64,000 bases of DNA from Fictibacillus nanhaiensis. Its GTDB lineage: Bacteria; Bacillota; Bacilli; Bacillales; Fictibacillaceae. The position numbers were made by a program, and so were the translations under genes. This document shows positions 17,603 through 27,082 of the stretch, piece after piece (positions within the stretch are counted from its first letter, which is position 1; each line of letters starts with the position of its first letter). The stretch lies in contig JAFHKR010000036.1 of NCBI GenBank assembly GCA_017052515.1, positions 124,001 to 188,000 of the forward strand, written 5' to 3'. The notes beneath the pieces were generated by a model. It worked only from the letters and a program-made list of their open reading frames with translations, ran no database searches and had not been told where the DNA came from.

Positions 17603-18574
17603 ATGCGACGGTTGAAGCCGTTTTTTACATTCGGGTTATTGATGGCCGTATTTATGCTTAGCGGCTGCAGCGATATGATTGTTTTAGATCCAAAAGGACC
17701 TGTAGGAGCAGAACAGAGGGATCTGATCATGTATTCCATCTGGTTTATGTTATTTATCCTACTAGTTGTTTACGCACTTACTGCTTTTATTGTTTATAAA
17801 TATCGTGATCGCAAAAACCACAAAGGATATGATCCTGATAACGAAGGAAGTCATCTTCTTGAAACGATTTGGTGGATCATTCCTATCATTATCGTTATCG
17901 CATTATCGATTCCAACGGTAAAGAGTATCTATTCTCTTGAAGGACCTCCTGAAGAGTCGAAAGATCAAAAGCCATTGGTGATCCATGCAACATCTGTAAA
18001 CTGGAAATGGGTATTCTCTTATCCAGAGCAAGATATTGAAACAGTTAACTATCTTCACATCCCTGAAGATCGACCTGTCCTGTTCAAGCTGACTTCAGCT
18101 GATTCGATGGCATCGTTCTGGGTACCTCAATTGGGTGGTCAGAAATATGCGATGGCTGGCATGGAGACAGAGCTTTATCTGCAAGCTGACGAGCAAGGGA
18201 CATATGAAGGACGTAACTCCAACTTTACAGGAGAAGGATTTACTAACCATACGTTTGATGTCATGGCTATGTCTGATGCAGAGTTTGAAAAGTGGGCGAG
18301 TGAAACAAAAGCTGATGCTCCTGAGCTTTCGAAGGGGCAGTACGACAAGCTTATGCTTCCTGGTCACGTGAAACAAATGACTTTCTCTTCTACTCACTTA
18401 GATTGGGTAGATCATGCTAAAAACCCTGAATACGCGTTAGACGCTCGCGAACGTCTAGGTTATGAAGAGAAGCTTCCTCACTCCAAAGCAGGGAAGGAAG
18501 AAAAGAAAAAGCGTGAAGAAGAGATGAAGAAGCTTGAAGAATCAGAGTCTCATGGGGATTCTCATGCCCATTAA
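17603..18574 (+). CDS. qoxA: Cytochrome aa3-600 quinol oxidase subunit II
   Basis: Lipoprotein subunit of the menaquinol oxidase, 323 residues. Signal peptide with lipobox LSGC (Cys22), two membrane helices (about residues 40-62 and 85-105, including TIWWIIPIIIVIALSIP), then the extracellular cupredoxin domain. It lacks the CuA Cys pair, as expected for a quinol rather than cytochrome c oxidase, and has the QoxA stretch FTGEGFTNHTFDVMAMSD. Charged, His-rich C-terminus. Start at ATG 17603 behind AAGGAAGGTGG (GTG 17600 possible). Confidence 0.93.
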   Translation: MRRLKPFFTFGLLMAVFMLSGCSDMIVLDPKGPVGAEQRDLIMYSIWFMLFILLVVYALTAFIVYKYRDRKNHKGYDPDNEGSHLLETIWWIIPIIIVIALSIPTVKSIYSLEGPPEESKDQKPLVIHATSVNWKWVFSYPEQDIETVNYLHIPEDRPVLFKLTSADSMASFWVPQLGGQKYAMAGMETELYLQADEQGTYEGRNSNFTGEGFTNHTFDVMAMSDAEFEKWASETKADAPELSKGQYDKLMLPGHVKQMTFSSTHLDWVDHAKNPEYALDARERLGYEEKLPHSKAGKEEKKKREEEMKKLEESESHGDSHAH

Positions 18575-18592
18575 CAGAGGAGGCATTTCAAT

Positions 18593-20533
18593 ATGAAATG
18601 GGATGAATTTTTCGTAACAGGCGACCCGATGATATATGGTGCTGACGTATCCATCGTACTTACGATGGTGGGTATCCTGTTCTATCTTACTAAATATAAA
18701 AAATGGAAATGGTTGTGGGACGAATGGCTTACAACGGTTGACCATAAAAAACTAGGTATCATGTATATCGTTTCCGCTGTTTTAATGCTGTTCCGCGGTG
18801 GGGTAGATGCCCTCTTAATGCGTACACAGCTAGCGGTTCCAGAGGCTAAGTTCCTCGATTCACAGCACTATAACGAAATCTTTACAACACACGGTACGAT
18901 CATGATCATCTTCATGGCGATGCCGTTCTTGATCGGTTTGATTAACGTCGTTGTTCCATTGCAAATTGGAGCACGTGACGTAGCTTATCCTTATTTAAAC
19001 GCAGTTAGTTTCTGGACGTTCTTTATTGGTGCGATGTTGTTCAACATCTCATTCGTTATCGGTGGATCTCCATCAGCAGGTTGGACGAGTTACATGCCAC
19101 TTGCGAGTAACGAGCTCAGTCCAGGACCTGGACAGAACTACTATCTGCTCGGTCTACAGATCGCAGGTATTGGTACGCTCTTAACGGGTATTAACTTCTT
19201 AGTAACGATCCTTAAGATGCGTGCGCCGGGAATGACATTGTTCCGTATGCCAATGTTCACTTGGTCATCTCTTGTAACAATGGTTATCATAATTTTCGCT
19301 TTCCCTATTCTTACAGTAGCACTAGCACTTATGACATTTGACCGTTTATTCGGCAGCCATTTCTTCACTCTACAAGGTGCAGGAATGGATATGCTTTGGG
19401 CGAACCTTTTCTGGCTATGGGGTCACCCAGAGGTATATATCGTAATTCTACCGGCGTTCGGTATGTTCTCAGAGATCATCTCTACGTTCTCTAGAAAAAC
19501 GCTATTTGGTTACAAAGCCATGATCTGGTCTATGCTTTTAATCGCAGGATATAGTTTCTTGGTTTGGGTCCATCACTTCTTTACGATGGGTTCAGGAGCA
19601 CTTGTTAACTCTGTATTCTCCATCACAACGATGGCGATTGGTATTCCGACCGGGGTTAAGATCTTTAACTGGTTGTTTACGATGTACAGAGGTAAGATTC
19701 AATTTACGACCCCGATGCTTTGGTCACTCGGATTTATCGTGAACTTCGTAATCGGTGGTGTTACAGGTGTCATGCTAGCAATGGCAGCTGCTGACTATCA
19801 GTACCACAACACATACTTCCTAGTATCTCACTTCCACTATGTGTTGATCGCAGGTACAGTATTTGCTTGTTTCGCTGGTTTGATCTACTGGTATCCGAAA
19901 ATGTTTGGTTACAAACTGAACGAACGTATCGGTAAATGGGTATTCTGGGTATTCACAATCGGATTTAACGTATGTTTCTTCCCACAATACTTCCTTGGTC
20001 TAGACGGTATGCCTCGTCGTGTTTACACGTACAGCGAAGAGTCTGGCTGGGGTCCATTGAACATGGTATCTACAATTGGTGGATTCATGATGGGTATCGC
20101 ATTCTTAATTCTTGTTTACAACATGTACTACAGCTTCCGTTACGCGAAGCGCGAAACAACTGGAGATGCTTGGGATGGCCGTACTTTAGAATGGTCTACA
20201 CCTACAGCAATGCCTCCATTCTATAACTTTGCTAAGATTCCTGAAGTTACAGGTCTTGACCACTTCTGGAGACAAAAGCAAGCTGGAAAAGTTGAGAAGC
20301 TAAAAGCTGAAGATATTAAACCGATTCATATGCCAAGTAACTCTGGTGTTCCTTTCATCATGGCATCCTTCTTCTTTGTTGCCGGATTCGGAATGGTATT
20401 CGAATGGATGTGGATGGCCATCTTTGGAATAATCGGTGTGTTTGGAACATTGTTCTATCGTTCATTTGAGTATGATGATGGTTATTATGTAAGTGTTGAA
20501 GAAGTAATCGAAACAGAAAAGATTTCTAAATAA
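18593..20533 (+). CDS. qoxB: Cytochrome aa3-600 quinol oxidase subunit I
   Basis: Catalytic heme-copper subunit, 646 residues, 14-15 membrane helices. Seen: [25 protein letters not shown] (low-spin heme His), [15 protein letters not shown] (CuB His with cross-linked Tyr), [12 protein letters not shown] (CuB His pair) and [11 protein letters not shown] (heme His). It reduces O2 with electrons from menaquinol and pumps protons. RBS GAGGAGG, 18 bp after qoxA. Confidence 0.95.
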   Translation: MKWDEFFVTGDPMIYGADVSIVLTMVGILFYLTKYKKWKWLWDEWLTTVDHKKLGIMYIVSAVLMLFRGGVDALLMRTQLAVPEAKFLDSQHYNEIFTTHGTIMIIFMAMPFLIGLINVVVPLQIGARDVAYPYLNAVSFWTFFIGAMLFNISFVIGGSPSAGWTSYMPLASNELSPGPGQNYYLLGLQIAGIGTLLTGINFLVTILKMRAPGMTLFRMPMFTWSSLVTMVIIIFAFPILTVALALMTFDRLFGSHFFTLQGAGMDMLWANLFWLWGHPEVYIVILPAFGMFSEIISTFSRKTLFGYKAMIWSMLLIAGYSFLVWVHHFFTMGSGALVNSVFSITTMAIGIPTGVKIFNWLFTMYRGKIQFTTPMLWSLGFIVNFVIGGVTGVMLAMAAADYQYHNTYFLVSHFHYVLIAGTVFACFAGLIYWYPKMFGYKLNERIGKWVFWVFTIGFNVCFFPQYFLGLDGMPRRVYTYSEESGWGPLNMVSTIGGFMMGIAFLILVYNMYYSFRYAKRETTGDAWDGRTLEWSTPTAMPPFYNFAKIPEVTGLDHFWRQKQAGKVEKLKAEDIKPIHMPSNSGVPFIMASFFFVAGFGMVFEWMWMAIFGIIGVFGTLFYRSFEYDDGYYVSVEEVIETEKISK

Positions 20534-20547
20534 GGAGGCGTGAAAAA

Positions 20548-21168
20548 ATGGCACATGCAGAAACACACGACCCCAACACGCCTTTAGAGTATCGTTCGGA
20601 GACTGGGCGTTTAAATATTCTCGGTTTCTGGATTTTCCTAGGGGCAGAAATCGCGTTGTTCGCGACATTATTTGCAACGTATATGGTTTTATCTCACCGT
20701 GTTGCTGATGGTCCGGCTCTTGGTGAACTGTTTGAAGTAGAAAGTTTATTGATTCAAACGTTCTTACTCTTAACAAGTAGTTTCACTTGCGGACTTGCGG
20801 TACATGAGATGCGCCGTCACAATGTAAAGGGTTTGATCACATGGATGGCGATCACACTTGGTCTTGGATTAGGATTCCTTTATTTCGAGATTCAAGAGTT
20901 CTTACACTTCATTCATGAAGGTGCGAACATCGGTACGAGTGCAGCATGGTCAGGATTCTTCGTTCTCGTTGGTACTCACGGTGCCCACGTAACGTTCGGT
21001 ATCTTCTGGGTAACGATGGTCTTGATTCAAGTAGCGAAGCGCGGTTTAACGCCAGCTACATCTGCAAAAGTTTTCATCACCAGTCTATACTGGCACTTCT
21101 TAGACGTAGTGTGGATCTTTATCTTCACAGCCGTTTATCTGATGGGGATGGTGACGCATAATGGCTAA
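20548..21168 (+). CDS. qoxC: Cytochrome aa3-600 quinol oxidase subunit III
   Basis: 206 residues with five membrane helices. Family features ETGRLNILGFWIFLGAEIAL at the N-terminus and GTHGAHVTFGIFW, then SLYWHFLDVVWIFIFTAVYL at the C-terminus. RBS AAGGAGGCG. Its stop overlaps the qoxD start by 8 bp. Confidence 0.94.
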   Translation: MAHAETHDPNTPLEYRSETGRLNILGFWIFLGAEIALFATLFATYMVLSHRVADGPALGELFEVESLLIQTFLLLTSSFTCGLAVHEMRRHNVKGLITWMAITLGLGLGFLYFEIQEFLHFIHEGANIGTSAAWSGFFVLVGTHGAHVTFGIFWVTMVLIQVAKRGLTPATSAKVFITSLYWHFLDVVWIFIFTAVYLMGMVTHNG

Positions 21169-21583
21169 TAAAACTGTAGCTAATGAACACCACGGCTTCC
21201 CGTGGAAGCATTTAATCGGTTTCGTTTTATCCATCGTGCTCACATTATTCGCACTTTGGATTGCACTAGAAACAGATCTATCGTTGACTTGGATCTTAAT
21301 TATCATTTTCGGTTTTGCGTTCTTACAAGCTGCTCTTCAACTCTTGATGTTCATGCACGTAACAGAGAACTCGACTAAGAGTAACCTGACGAGCCGTGTT
21401 CAGATCGGTAACATCCTCTTTGCAGCATTCGTTGCGATCGTTATAGTAATCGGTTCAGTTTGGGTAATGACAGCTGGTCACGCGAAGCACGATAAAGATC
21501 AGCATGCACCGAAGACTGAAAACCATGAGAATCATGGTGGAGGTAGTGAGCATGATTCGGGTGAACATGGGAGTCATGAGTAA
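21161..21583 (+). CDS. qoxD: Cytochrome aa3-600 quinol oxidase subunit IV
   Basis: 140 residues with three membrane helices (HLIGFVLSIVLTLFALWIAL; LTWILIIIFGFAFLQAALQL; around residues 87-107). It is somewhat longer than the B. subtilis protein because of a His/Glu-rich C-terminal tail. Overlaps qoxC, implying coupled translation; a strong terminator closes the operon. Confidence 0.92.
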   Translation: MANKTVANEHHGFPWKHLIGFVLSIVLTLFALWIALETDLSLTWILIIIFGFAFLQAALQLLMFMHVTENSTKSNLTSRVQIGNILFAAFVAIVIVIGSVWVMTAGHAKHDKDQHAPKTENHENHGGGSEHDSGEHGSHE

Positions 21584-21601
21584 TAACTAAACGTTTGAAA
21601 G

Positions 21602-21641
21602 CCTCTTGCTAGGGATTTTTCTCTTAGCAAGGGGTTTTTTT
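21602..21641 (+). terminator. Terminator of the qox operon
   Basis: CCTCTTGCTA / TAGCAAGGGG stem with a 13-nt loop, followed by seven Ts. Confidence 0.88.
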
Positions 21642-21689
21642 GTATTTATTGGTGGCCTTTACACGTGATTGTATTAAGTAAACTGTGGA

Positions 21690-22129
21690 TTTATGAGCGA
21701 TTCGAGAGGTTTGTGAGCGATTCGAGAAGTTTGTGAGCGATTCGAGAAGTTTGTGAGCGATTCGAGAAGTTTGTGAGCGATTCGAGAAGTTTATGATCGA
21801 TTCGAGAAGTTTATGATCGATTCGAGAAGTTTGTGAGCGATTCGAGAAGTTTGTGAGCGATTCGAGAAGTTTATGATCGATTCGAGAAGTTTGTGAGCGA
21901 TTCGGGAAGTTCGTGAGCGATTCGAGAGGTTTATGAGCGATTTGAGAAGTTTGTGAGCGATTCGAGAGGTTTATGAGCGATTCGAGAAGTTTGTGAGCGA
22001 TTCGAGAAGTTTATGAGCGATTCGTGAAGTTTGTGAGCGATTCAAGAAGTTTATGAGCGATTCGAGAAGTTTATGAGCGATTCGAGAGGTTTGTGAGCGA
22101 TTCGAGAAGTATGTCATTGACTCATGAAG
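21690..22129. repeat. 20-bp tandem repeat array B (21 units plus one degenerate)
   Basis: 21 contiguous units of exactly 20 bp (21690-22109) with consensus TTTRTGAGCGATTCGAGARG, no indels and no spacers, then one degenerate unit to 22129. Most variation is at three places (TTTATG/TTTGTG, GAGCGA/GATCGA, GAGAAG/GAGAGG). Each unit holds the odd-length palindrome CGATTCG. The array fills the space between the qox terminator and the stop codon of the second NERD gene (4 bp away) and would be in that gene's 3' untranslated region. Confidence 0.95.
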
Positions 22130-22133
22130 AATC

Positions 22134-23096
22134 TCAATACGGATCAGGTAAAGTGTAAACTCTTCCTTTCTTTCCACCTGTATGAGGTAAGTTCATATCA
22201 TTAAGTAGTCGCTTCCCTATATGCCTAGATGAAAGACATAGGAACTCACATAACTGTTTATTAGTTATGCTTTTTCCAAACAAAAGGACATAATCAGAAA
22301 GGGAAGAAAGGTGAAGGTCTTTACTTTTATGCAAACATTTAGGACAAAGCCAAACAGCTTTTTTTCGCACCACAGGCAAATAAAAACACTCCGTACAATA
22401 AACACCATTGATGATATCTTTTGCCTCAATCCCATACCTTCTGAGAAGATCAGGGTTTTCAGGTACATGATGTCGTACAAGCATCTTCGAGAGTTTATTA
22501 ACCTCTTTCATCGTCAGCTTCTCGTCCGTATACTTCATATCAATCATCTTAATTTTCTCCTGCAAATAGGGACTATGGGTAATATAATGAAGGACATCTT
22601 TATTTGAGGGAGGGGCTTTAATAATGGTTCTCGGATTGCTCATGACTACTAGCGAGCGAACGGGAATGGGAGGTGTTCGGTTTTTTGTCATCCATTCAAT
22701 GAGATGAGATTGTTGGCGTTTTACTTGGAAAATAGGATTCCGAAAAGCTTCTTCGGACCCATCATCCTTTACTCTGATGACTTGGTTGAGATGGTCAAAA
22801 ATCAAAGTTCCGGTAATGTATTTTACTTCGAGGTTCAATATATATCGAGGGGATAGAAGCAGGGTGTCGATCTGAAAGTAACTCTCATGTGCTGTAAGCC
22901 TCAAATCGTGCATAACAGAAAAGTCCCTGAATGGTTTTAAAAAGTAATCATTCGACTGTTCACCAAAATGTCCGGCTAATCTTCCACTTAATTCATCTTC
23001 CATGGTTAAATATTTGGGGTGAAGCTTAATCACTCGTCGTTGCATAACTTCAAGCTTTCTTATCCTAATAGACTTTCCACGATCTTTAACTAACAT
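22134..23096 (-). CDS. NERD-domain protein with zinc-finger and C-terminal HTH, copy 2
   Basis: 320 residues. The NERD core FQIDTLLLSPRYILNLEVK gives Asp77, Glu90 and Lys92, the same D-x12-ExK spacing as copy 1. Zinc-finger Cys234, 237, 251 and 254. The C-terminal region (about 275-320: TNKQLCEFLCLSSRHIGKRL, ending GRVYTLPDPY) reads as a helix-turn-helix followed by a short beta end. A nuclease-like core, zinc-finger and HTH suggest a DNA-binding or DNA-processing protein; no biochemical role is known to me. ATG behind AAAGGAGGTCGTTT. Next to repeat array B. Confidence 0.8.
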   Translation of the reverse strand: MLVKDRGKSIRIRKLEVMQRRVIKLHPKYLTMEDELSGRLAGHFGEQSNDYFLKPFRDFSVMHDLRLTAHESYFQIDTLLLSPRYILNLEVKYITGTLIFDHLNQVIRVKDDGSEEAFRNPIFQVKRQQSHLIEWMTKNRTPPIPVRSLVVMSNPRTIIKAPPSNKDVLHYITHSPYLQEKIKMIDMKYTDEKLTMKEVNKLSKMLVRHHVPENPDLLRRYGIEAKDIINGVYCTECFYLPVVRKKAVWLCPKCLHKSKDLHLSSLSDYVLLFGKSITNKQLCEFLCLSSRHIGKRLLNDMNLPHTGGKKGRVYTLPDPY

Positions 23097-23165
23097 AAAC
23101 GACCTCCTTTATAAAAAAATTCTCTCACCACCCCAACTTTACCTTCTTAACTCCAACAAAAAAAA

Positions 23166-23185
23166 CAGCCCCTTCTAAGGGACTG
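23166..23185 (-). terminator. Terminator of proBA
   Basis: Minus strand CAGTCCCTT-AG-AAGGGGCTG hairpin followed by a run of Ts. Confidence 0.75.
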
Positions 23186-23202
23186 CATACACAAACAAAT
23201 AT

Positions 23203-24474
23203 TTACCTAACCTGCCCGTCACCCCTCATACGATATTTAATCGTCGTTAGTGCTGGTAGCCCCATCGGACCGCGAGCATGTAGTTTTTGTGTGGAAATAC
23301 CGATTTCCGCTCCAAAACCGAGCGCAGAGCCATCTGTAAAGCGAGTAGATGCGTTATGATAAACGGCAGCTGCATCAACACTGTTTAAGAAAGTGATGGC
23401 GTTGTCTGGATTTTCAGTTACGATCGCCTCTGAATGCTTTGTGCCATAGCGTTCAATATGCGCGACTGCTTCTTCGACAGAGCTAACAACTTTAACAGCA
23501 ACAGCTAAACTTAAATATTCTTCAGCCCAATCCTTTTCATTGGCAGGTATCACATCTGGCAATAGCTCTGCTGACTTTTCGTCACCATGCACTTCAATTT
23601 CGTGCTTTTCAAAAAGAGCGGAAACTAGTTCAGCGTGCTCATTCAACCATGCTTCATGAAAAATAAAGGTTTCTGCCGCATTACAAACAGCCGGTCGATC
23701 TGTCTTAGCGTTCTCCATGATAGAGAGAGCTTTATCCAAATCAGCAAACTGATCGACATAGATGTGACAGTTGCCGACACCTGTCTCTAAAACTGGAACC
23801 GTAGCATTTTCGACAACAGTTCTAATCAGATTTCCGCCACCACGAGGAATTAATACATCGATATTCTCTTTCATCGTAAACAATTGACCTGCGGCTTCTC
23901 GATCTGTAGAAGCAATAAATTGTACGGCAGCTTCAGGGATTTTTGTTTTTGTTAACGCTTTATGAATCACAGAAACGATTGCAGAGTTTGAGTGAATAGC
24001 GTTTGATCCACCTTTTAATACGATTGCGTTACCTGACTTCAAGGCGAGTCCTGTTGCATCCACCGTTACGTTTGGACGTGCCTCATAGATCATTCCGATT
24101 ACACCTAATGGTACACGAACTTGCTCTACATTAAGTCCGTTATCAAGTGTCCAGTCAGAAAGTATTTCACCAACAGGGTCTTCTAACTCTACGACCTCGC
24201 GCAGCCCGTTTGCAAATTCTTTAACTCGATCTTCTGTTAAGCGTAAACGGTCCATTAAGGCTTCTGAAAAATCCTTTTCCTTCCCGTTAACTAGATCTTT
24301 CTCATTCTCTTTTATGATGTAATCTGTCTCACTCTCTAACCTATCAGCAATCACTAACAGTGCTTCGTTCTTTTCTTCTTCACTGAGTAGTGCTAGGTGT
24401 TTAGAAGCTTCTTGGGCTAATTTTGCTTGGTCTTTCACATCAATATTTTTGGTTGTACTTTTAAAAGTACTCAT
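23203..24474 (-). CDS. proA: Glutamate-5-semialdehyde dehydrogenase (gamma-glutamyl phosphate reductase)
   Basis: Second step of proline synthesis: NADPH reduction of gamma-glutamyl phosphate. 423 residues, aldehyde dehydrogenase fold. Seen: GMIYEARPNVTVDATGLALK, IVLKGGSNAIHSNSAI, IPRGGGNLI, and the catalytic-Cys region DRPAVCNAAETF; near the C-terminus GAEIGISTQKLHARGPMGLP. It follows proB by 45 bp and closes the operon. Confidence 0.95.
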   Translation of the reverse strand: MSTFKSTTKNIDVKDQAKLAQEASKHLALLSEEEKNEALLVIADRLESETDYIIKENEKDLVNGKEKDFSEALMDRLRLTEDRVKEFANGLREVVELEDPVGEILSDWTLDNGLNVEQVRVPLGVIGMIYEARPNVTVDATGLALKSGNAIVLKGGSNAIHSNSAIVSVIHKALTKTKIPEAAVQFIASTDREAAGQLFTMKENIDVLIPRGGGNLIRTVVENATVPVLETGVGNCHIYVDQFADLDKALSIMENAKTDRPAVCNAAETFIFHEAWLNEHAELVSALFEKHEIEVHGDEKSAELLPDVIPANEKDWAEEYLSLAVAVKVVSSVEEAVAHIERYGTKHSEAIVTENPDNAITFLNSVDAAAVYHNASTRFTDGSALGFGAEIGISTQKLHARGPMGLPALTTIKYRMRGDGQVR

Positions 24475-24519
24475 CCAACGCCTCCTTGTATTTTAAAAAC
24501 ACTTATTCTTCGATTTATA

Positions 24520-25653
24520 TTAATGAATAGGTACCGCCAAACGCGTGTGGCAGACTAAATCTTTGTTATTGATGGCTTCTTCAGGGCCGACATCAGCTAG
24601 CTCGTCGCGAGAAATACCTTTTATTTTAATTAACTGTTTAGATGAATAGTTCGAAACGCCAAGACCCACTTCATTCCCGTCTAAGTCTTTAATGCGAACA
24701 ACTGAGCCTTTTTTAAAGTGACCACTCACATAGCGAATGCCTGTAGGATAAAGACTTTTAAGCTCATCAATGCTTTGCTTGGCTTTATTCGAGACAACGA
24801 TCTCACCTTCTGGACCAGAGTGGAAAGCAATCCATTGTCGCTTCGTATCAAGATTGAATTCATTTTTGCCAGGAACAAAATACGTTCCTCGGGCCTTTCC
24901 AATAACGGCTTTGAGAATAATATTTGGTGAAGTCGCATTGCCTAAAAAAGATGATATTCCAGAGGCCATTGCGATTTTCACAGCATCGATCTTGGAACGC
25001 ATGCCACCTGTACCTACCGCACTACCCGGTTCTCCTGCAGATTCCTCGATTTCTGGCGTGATTTCACTTACTTTAGTTAAAAGCTTTGCATCAGGATTTT
25101 TACGAGGATCATCCGTGTACAGGCCATCGATATCAGAAAGAATAATAAGCTGATCGGCATCAACAAGACCTGCCACTTTAGCTGAAAGGGTGTCATTGTC
25201 CCCAAACTTAAGTCGTTCTACTGTAACCGTGTCATTTTCATTTACGATGGGAATGATTCCGCGATCTAAAAGGACATTGATCGTATTTCGAGCGTTATGA
25301 TAACGATCACGGTCTGAAAAGTCACTTCTCGTAATTAGAATCTGTGACGCGGTATAACCATGAGAGATAAAACGTTCTGAATAAGATTCCATTAACAAAC
25401 CTTGTCCGATCGATGCAGCTGCTTGTTTTTCAGCCAGGGAAGTAGGACGATTCAAGCAACCTAAACGTCTATATCCTGCTGCCACTGCGCCTGAAGATAC
25501 GAGTAACACTTCGTGGCCATCATCTTTCAATTTAACAACTTCATCAACGAGACGCTCTAATTTATGTCTGCTAATATCGCCAAGTCTACTTGTTAAAGAA
25601 CTAGATCCAATTTTAATAACAATACGCTTGTTTTTTGATTCATTTATTATCAT
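24520..25653 (-). CDS. proB: Glutamate 5-kinase
   Basis: First step of proline synthesis: ATP-dependent phosphorylation of glutamate. 377 residues: amino acid kinase domain (VIKIGSSSLTS, VSSGAVAAGYRRLG, PIVNENDTV, KFGDNDTLSA, SAVGTGGMRSKIDA) plus a C-terminal PUA domain from about residue 280. The nearest GGAG is 15 nt before the ATG, so translation initiation may be weak. The leader is short, leaving no room for a T-box. Confidence 0.95.
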   Translation of the reverse strand: MIINESKNKRIVIKIGSSSLTSRLGDISRHKLERLVDEVVKLKDDGHEVLLVSSGAVAAGYRRLGCLNRPTSLAEKQAAASIGQGLLMESYSERFISHGYTASQILITRSDFSDRDRYHNARNTINVLLDRGIIPIVNENDTVTVERLKFGDNDTLSAKVAGLVDADQLIILSDIDGLYTDDPRKNPDAKLLTKVSEITPEIEESAGEPGSAVGTGGMRSKIDAVKIAMASGISSFLGNATSPNIILKAVIGKARGTYFVPGKNEFNLDTKRQWIAFHSGPEGEIVVSNKAKQSIDELKSLYPTGIRYVSGHFKKGSVVRIKDLDGNEVGLGVSNYSSKQLIKIKGISRDELADVGPEEAINNKDLVCHTRLAVPIH

Positions 25654-25724
25654 ATCTTTAGAAAATCACTCCTGTTTTGTAAGTTATAACAACTCATATT
25701 CCGTTCGAAATTTCAACGGTAACG

Positions 25725-25752
25725 AGTATAACATGGTCAGATTTAAACACAA
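25725..25752 (-). promoter_or_regulatory. Candidate proBA promoter
   Basis: Minus strand TTGTGT (25752-25747), 16-bp spacer, TATACT (25730-25725), about 70 bp before proB. Confidence 0.45.
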
Positions 25753-25910
25753 CAGGTATTGATGAGATAGTGTAGAAAACAAGCATAAAGTGAAGAAAAC
25801 AGAAGAAAAGCGGAATAAATAGATCATAGGGGATGAGAGGATGTGATGAAGCGATATGGGAGTACATATCAGAAAATTTAAATGAGAAAAAATACCAATA
25901 AATGCAAAAA

Positions 25911-25930
25911 CCCCTCTAATAATAGAGGGG
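25911..25930 (-). terminator. Terminator after the gene at 25944
   Basis: Perfect CCCCTCT-ATTATT-AGAGGGG hairpin (minus strand) followed by TTTTTG. Confidence 0.85.
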
Positions 25931-25943
25931 ATTAAAGTTTAAA

Positions 25944-26219
25944 TTAATATTTTGCTTTTTCCATCTTGCGTCTCGCCAAATATGGACGACCCCATACGAT
26001 GTATGCTGCGTAATGAGCAAAAACGACATTTGCGATGAATACGGTGATGAAGAAACTGTGTACGAATAAGCTTAAGCTATCATTAGCCATGAATAACACA
26101 ACGTAAGTCCATAAAAGGGCGATGAACGGCGTTTGCCATAAGGCTAACTTACGACTATCATTCCATAAAAATAATGGTGTGGCAGTCGCTACAAATAAGT
26201 AAACCATAAAAACATCCAT
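25944..26219 (-). CDS. Small integral membrane protein (91 aa), unknown
   Basis: Three predicted membrane helices (VYLFVATATPLFLW; FIALLWTYVVLFMA; around residues 50-75) and a basic C-terminus (RPYLARRKMEKAKY). RBS AAGGGG 10 nt before the ATG; own terminator. No family recognised. Upstream lie two ATTGT...ACAAT dyads that may be redox-type operators. Confidence 0.7.
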   Translation of the reverse strand: MDVFMVYLFVATATPLFLWNDSRKLALWQTPFIALLWTYVVLFMANDSLSLFVHSFFITVFIANVVFAHYAAYIVWGRPYLARRKMEKAKY

Positions 26220-26277
26220 TACTAATCAACCCCTTGAAGTATTGTTTACGCTTACAATTTTGACGAATTAGCGTCTA

Positions 26278-26301
26278 AATTGTGAACGATTTGTTACAAT
26301 T
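26278..26301. promoter_or_regulatory. Imperfect dyad upstream of the 91-aa membrane protein
   Basis: AATTGTGAAC...GTTACAATT, arms matching with one indel, next to TATACT on the minus strand. It resembles half of a Rex box (TTGTGAA) but the right arm is off-consensus. A second ATTGT...ACAAT dyad lies at about 26240-26258. Confidence 0.3.
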
Positions 26302-26379
26302 AGTATACCACAATATTAGGAAAATGCTACATGGATTTGTACATTTTTTTGATAATTCAAGTATTTACCCGTAAAAAAT

Positions 26380-26408
26380 AACCCGAAGTCTAGGTAAGAC
26401 CACGGGTT
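26380..26408 (-). terminator. Terminator after bshB2
   Basis: Minus strand AACCCG-TG-GTCT / AGAC-TT-CGGGTT hairpin followed by ATTTTTT. Confidence 0.8.
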
Positions 26409-26424
26409 AGTACAATTACATTGC

Positions 26425-27069
26425 TTATAAAGGATAACGCCAAAATCTTTCATTTTTTACCCAAGCCAGCATGGCAGGATCTTTATCAACGCTTTCCACT
26501 AGCCATTGTGTTTGAGAGCGATGTGCTTTAATGCAGTTCATTTTTTCTTCAAAAACATCCGAGATATCTGTTACCACATGTGGAGCTCCTAAATCTTCCT
26601 CAGAATTTTTTGCAAAAGCCACACATAATAATTCCGGGCGATCCATCTCAGGCATGCTTCCTACTGCACGCACGACGGCTCTTGCTGTAGCTTCATGATC
26701 AGGGTGTACGCTATACCCTGGATAAAAAGTGATGAGACGTGTTGGTTTAACCTCTTCAATGACAGCTAAGAATTGATCAGCTAAAAACTTCTCATCTTCA
26801 AATTCTACTGTTTTATCACGTAATCCAAACTGTCGCAAATCTTGAATGCCTACTGCGTCACAAGCATCTTTAAGCTCTTTTTGACGAATCAGTGGGAGTG
26901 ATTCACGTGTAGCGAATGGCGGGTTTCCCATATTTCTACCCATCTGACCGAGCGTTAAGCAGATATAAGTAACAGGTAATCCCTTTTTTGTATGTTGAGC
27001 GATCGTCCCGGACACCCCGAACGCTTCATCGTCTGGGTGGGGGAAAATCACGAGTAAATGATCATCCAT
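26425..27069 (-). CDS. bshB2: Bacillithiol biosynthesis deacetylase BshB2
   Basis: PIG-L/LmbE-family zinc deacetylase of 214 residues. Seen: FPHPDDEAFGVSGT (zinc-binding His-Pro-Asp-Asp), GQMGRNMGNPPFATRE, TFYPGYSVHPDHEA (second zinc/catalytic His). It removes acetyl from GlcNAc-malate in bacillithiol synthesis. It follows yojF by 13 bp, the same pair as in B. subtilis, supporting BshB2 rather than BshB1. RBS GGAGG. Confidence 0.9.
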   Translation of the reverse strand: MDDHLLVIFPHPDDEAFGVSGTIAQHTKKGLPVTYICLTLGQMGRNMGNPPFATRESLPLIRQKELKDACDAVGIQDLRQFGLRDKTVEFEDEKFLADQFLAVIEEVKPTRLITFYPGYSVHPDHEATARAVVRAVGSMPEMDRPELLCVAFAKNSEEDLGAPHVVTDISDVFEEKMNCIKAHRSQTQWLVESVDKDPAMLAWVKNERFWRYPL

Positions 27070-27082
27070 TTATATAACCTCC

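Noticed and set aside
21690..22129. Array B as a CRISPR array
   Set aside because: Units are directly contiguous, with no unique spacers, and no cas genes are in the window.
21971..22177. 68-residue minus-strand reading frame across array B
   Set aside because: It is the array read as a 20-residue repeat (three 20-bp units), with no RBS; it also overlaps the NERD stop region.
25833..25901. 22-codon plus-strand ORF (MRGCDEAIWEYISENL...)
   Set aside because: RBS spacing is poor, no promoter was found, and the following hairpin terminates the opposite-strand gene.
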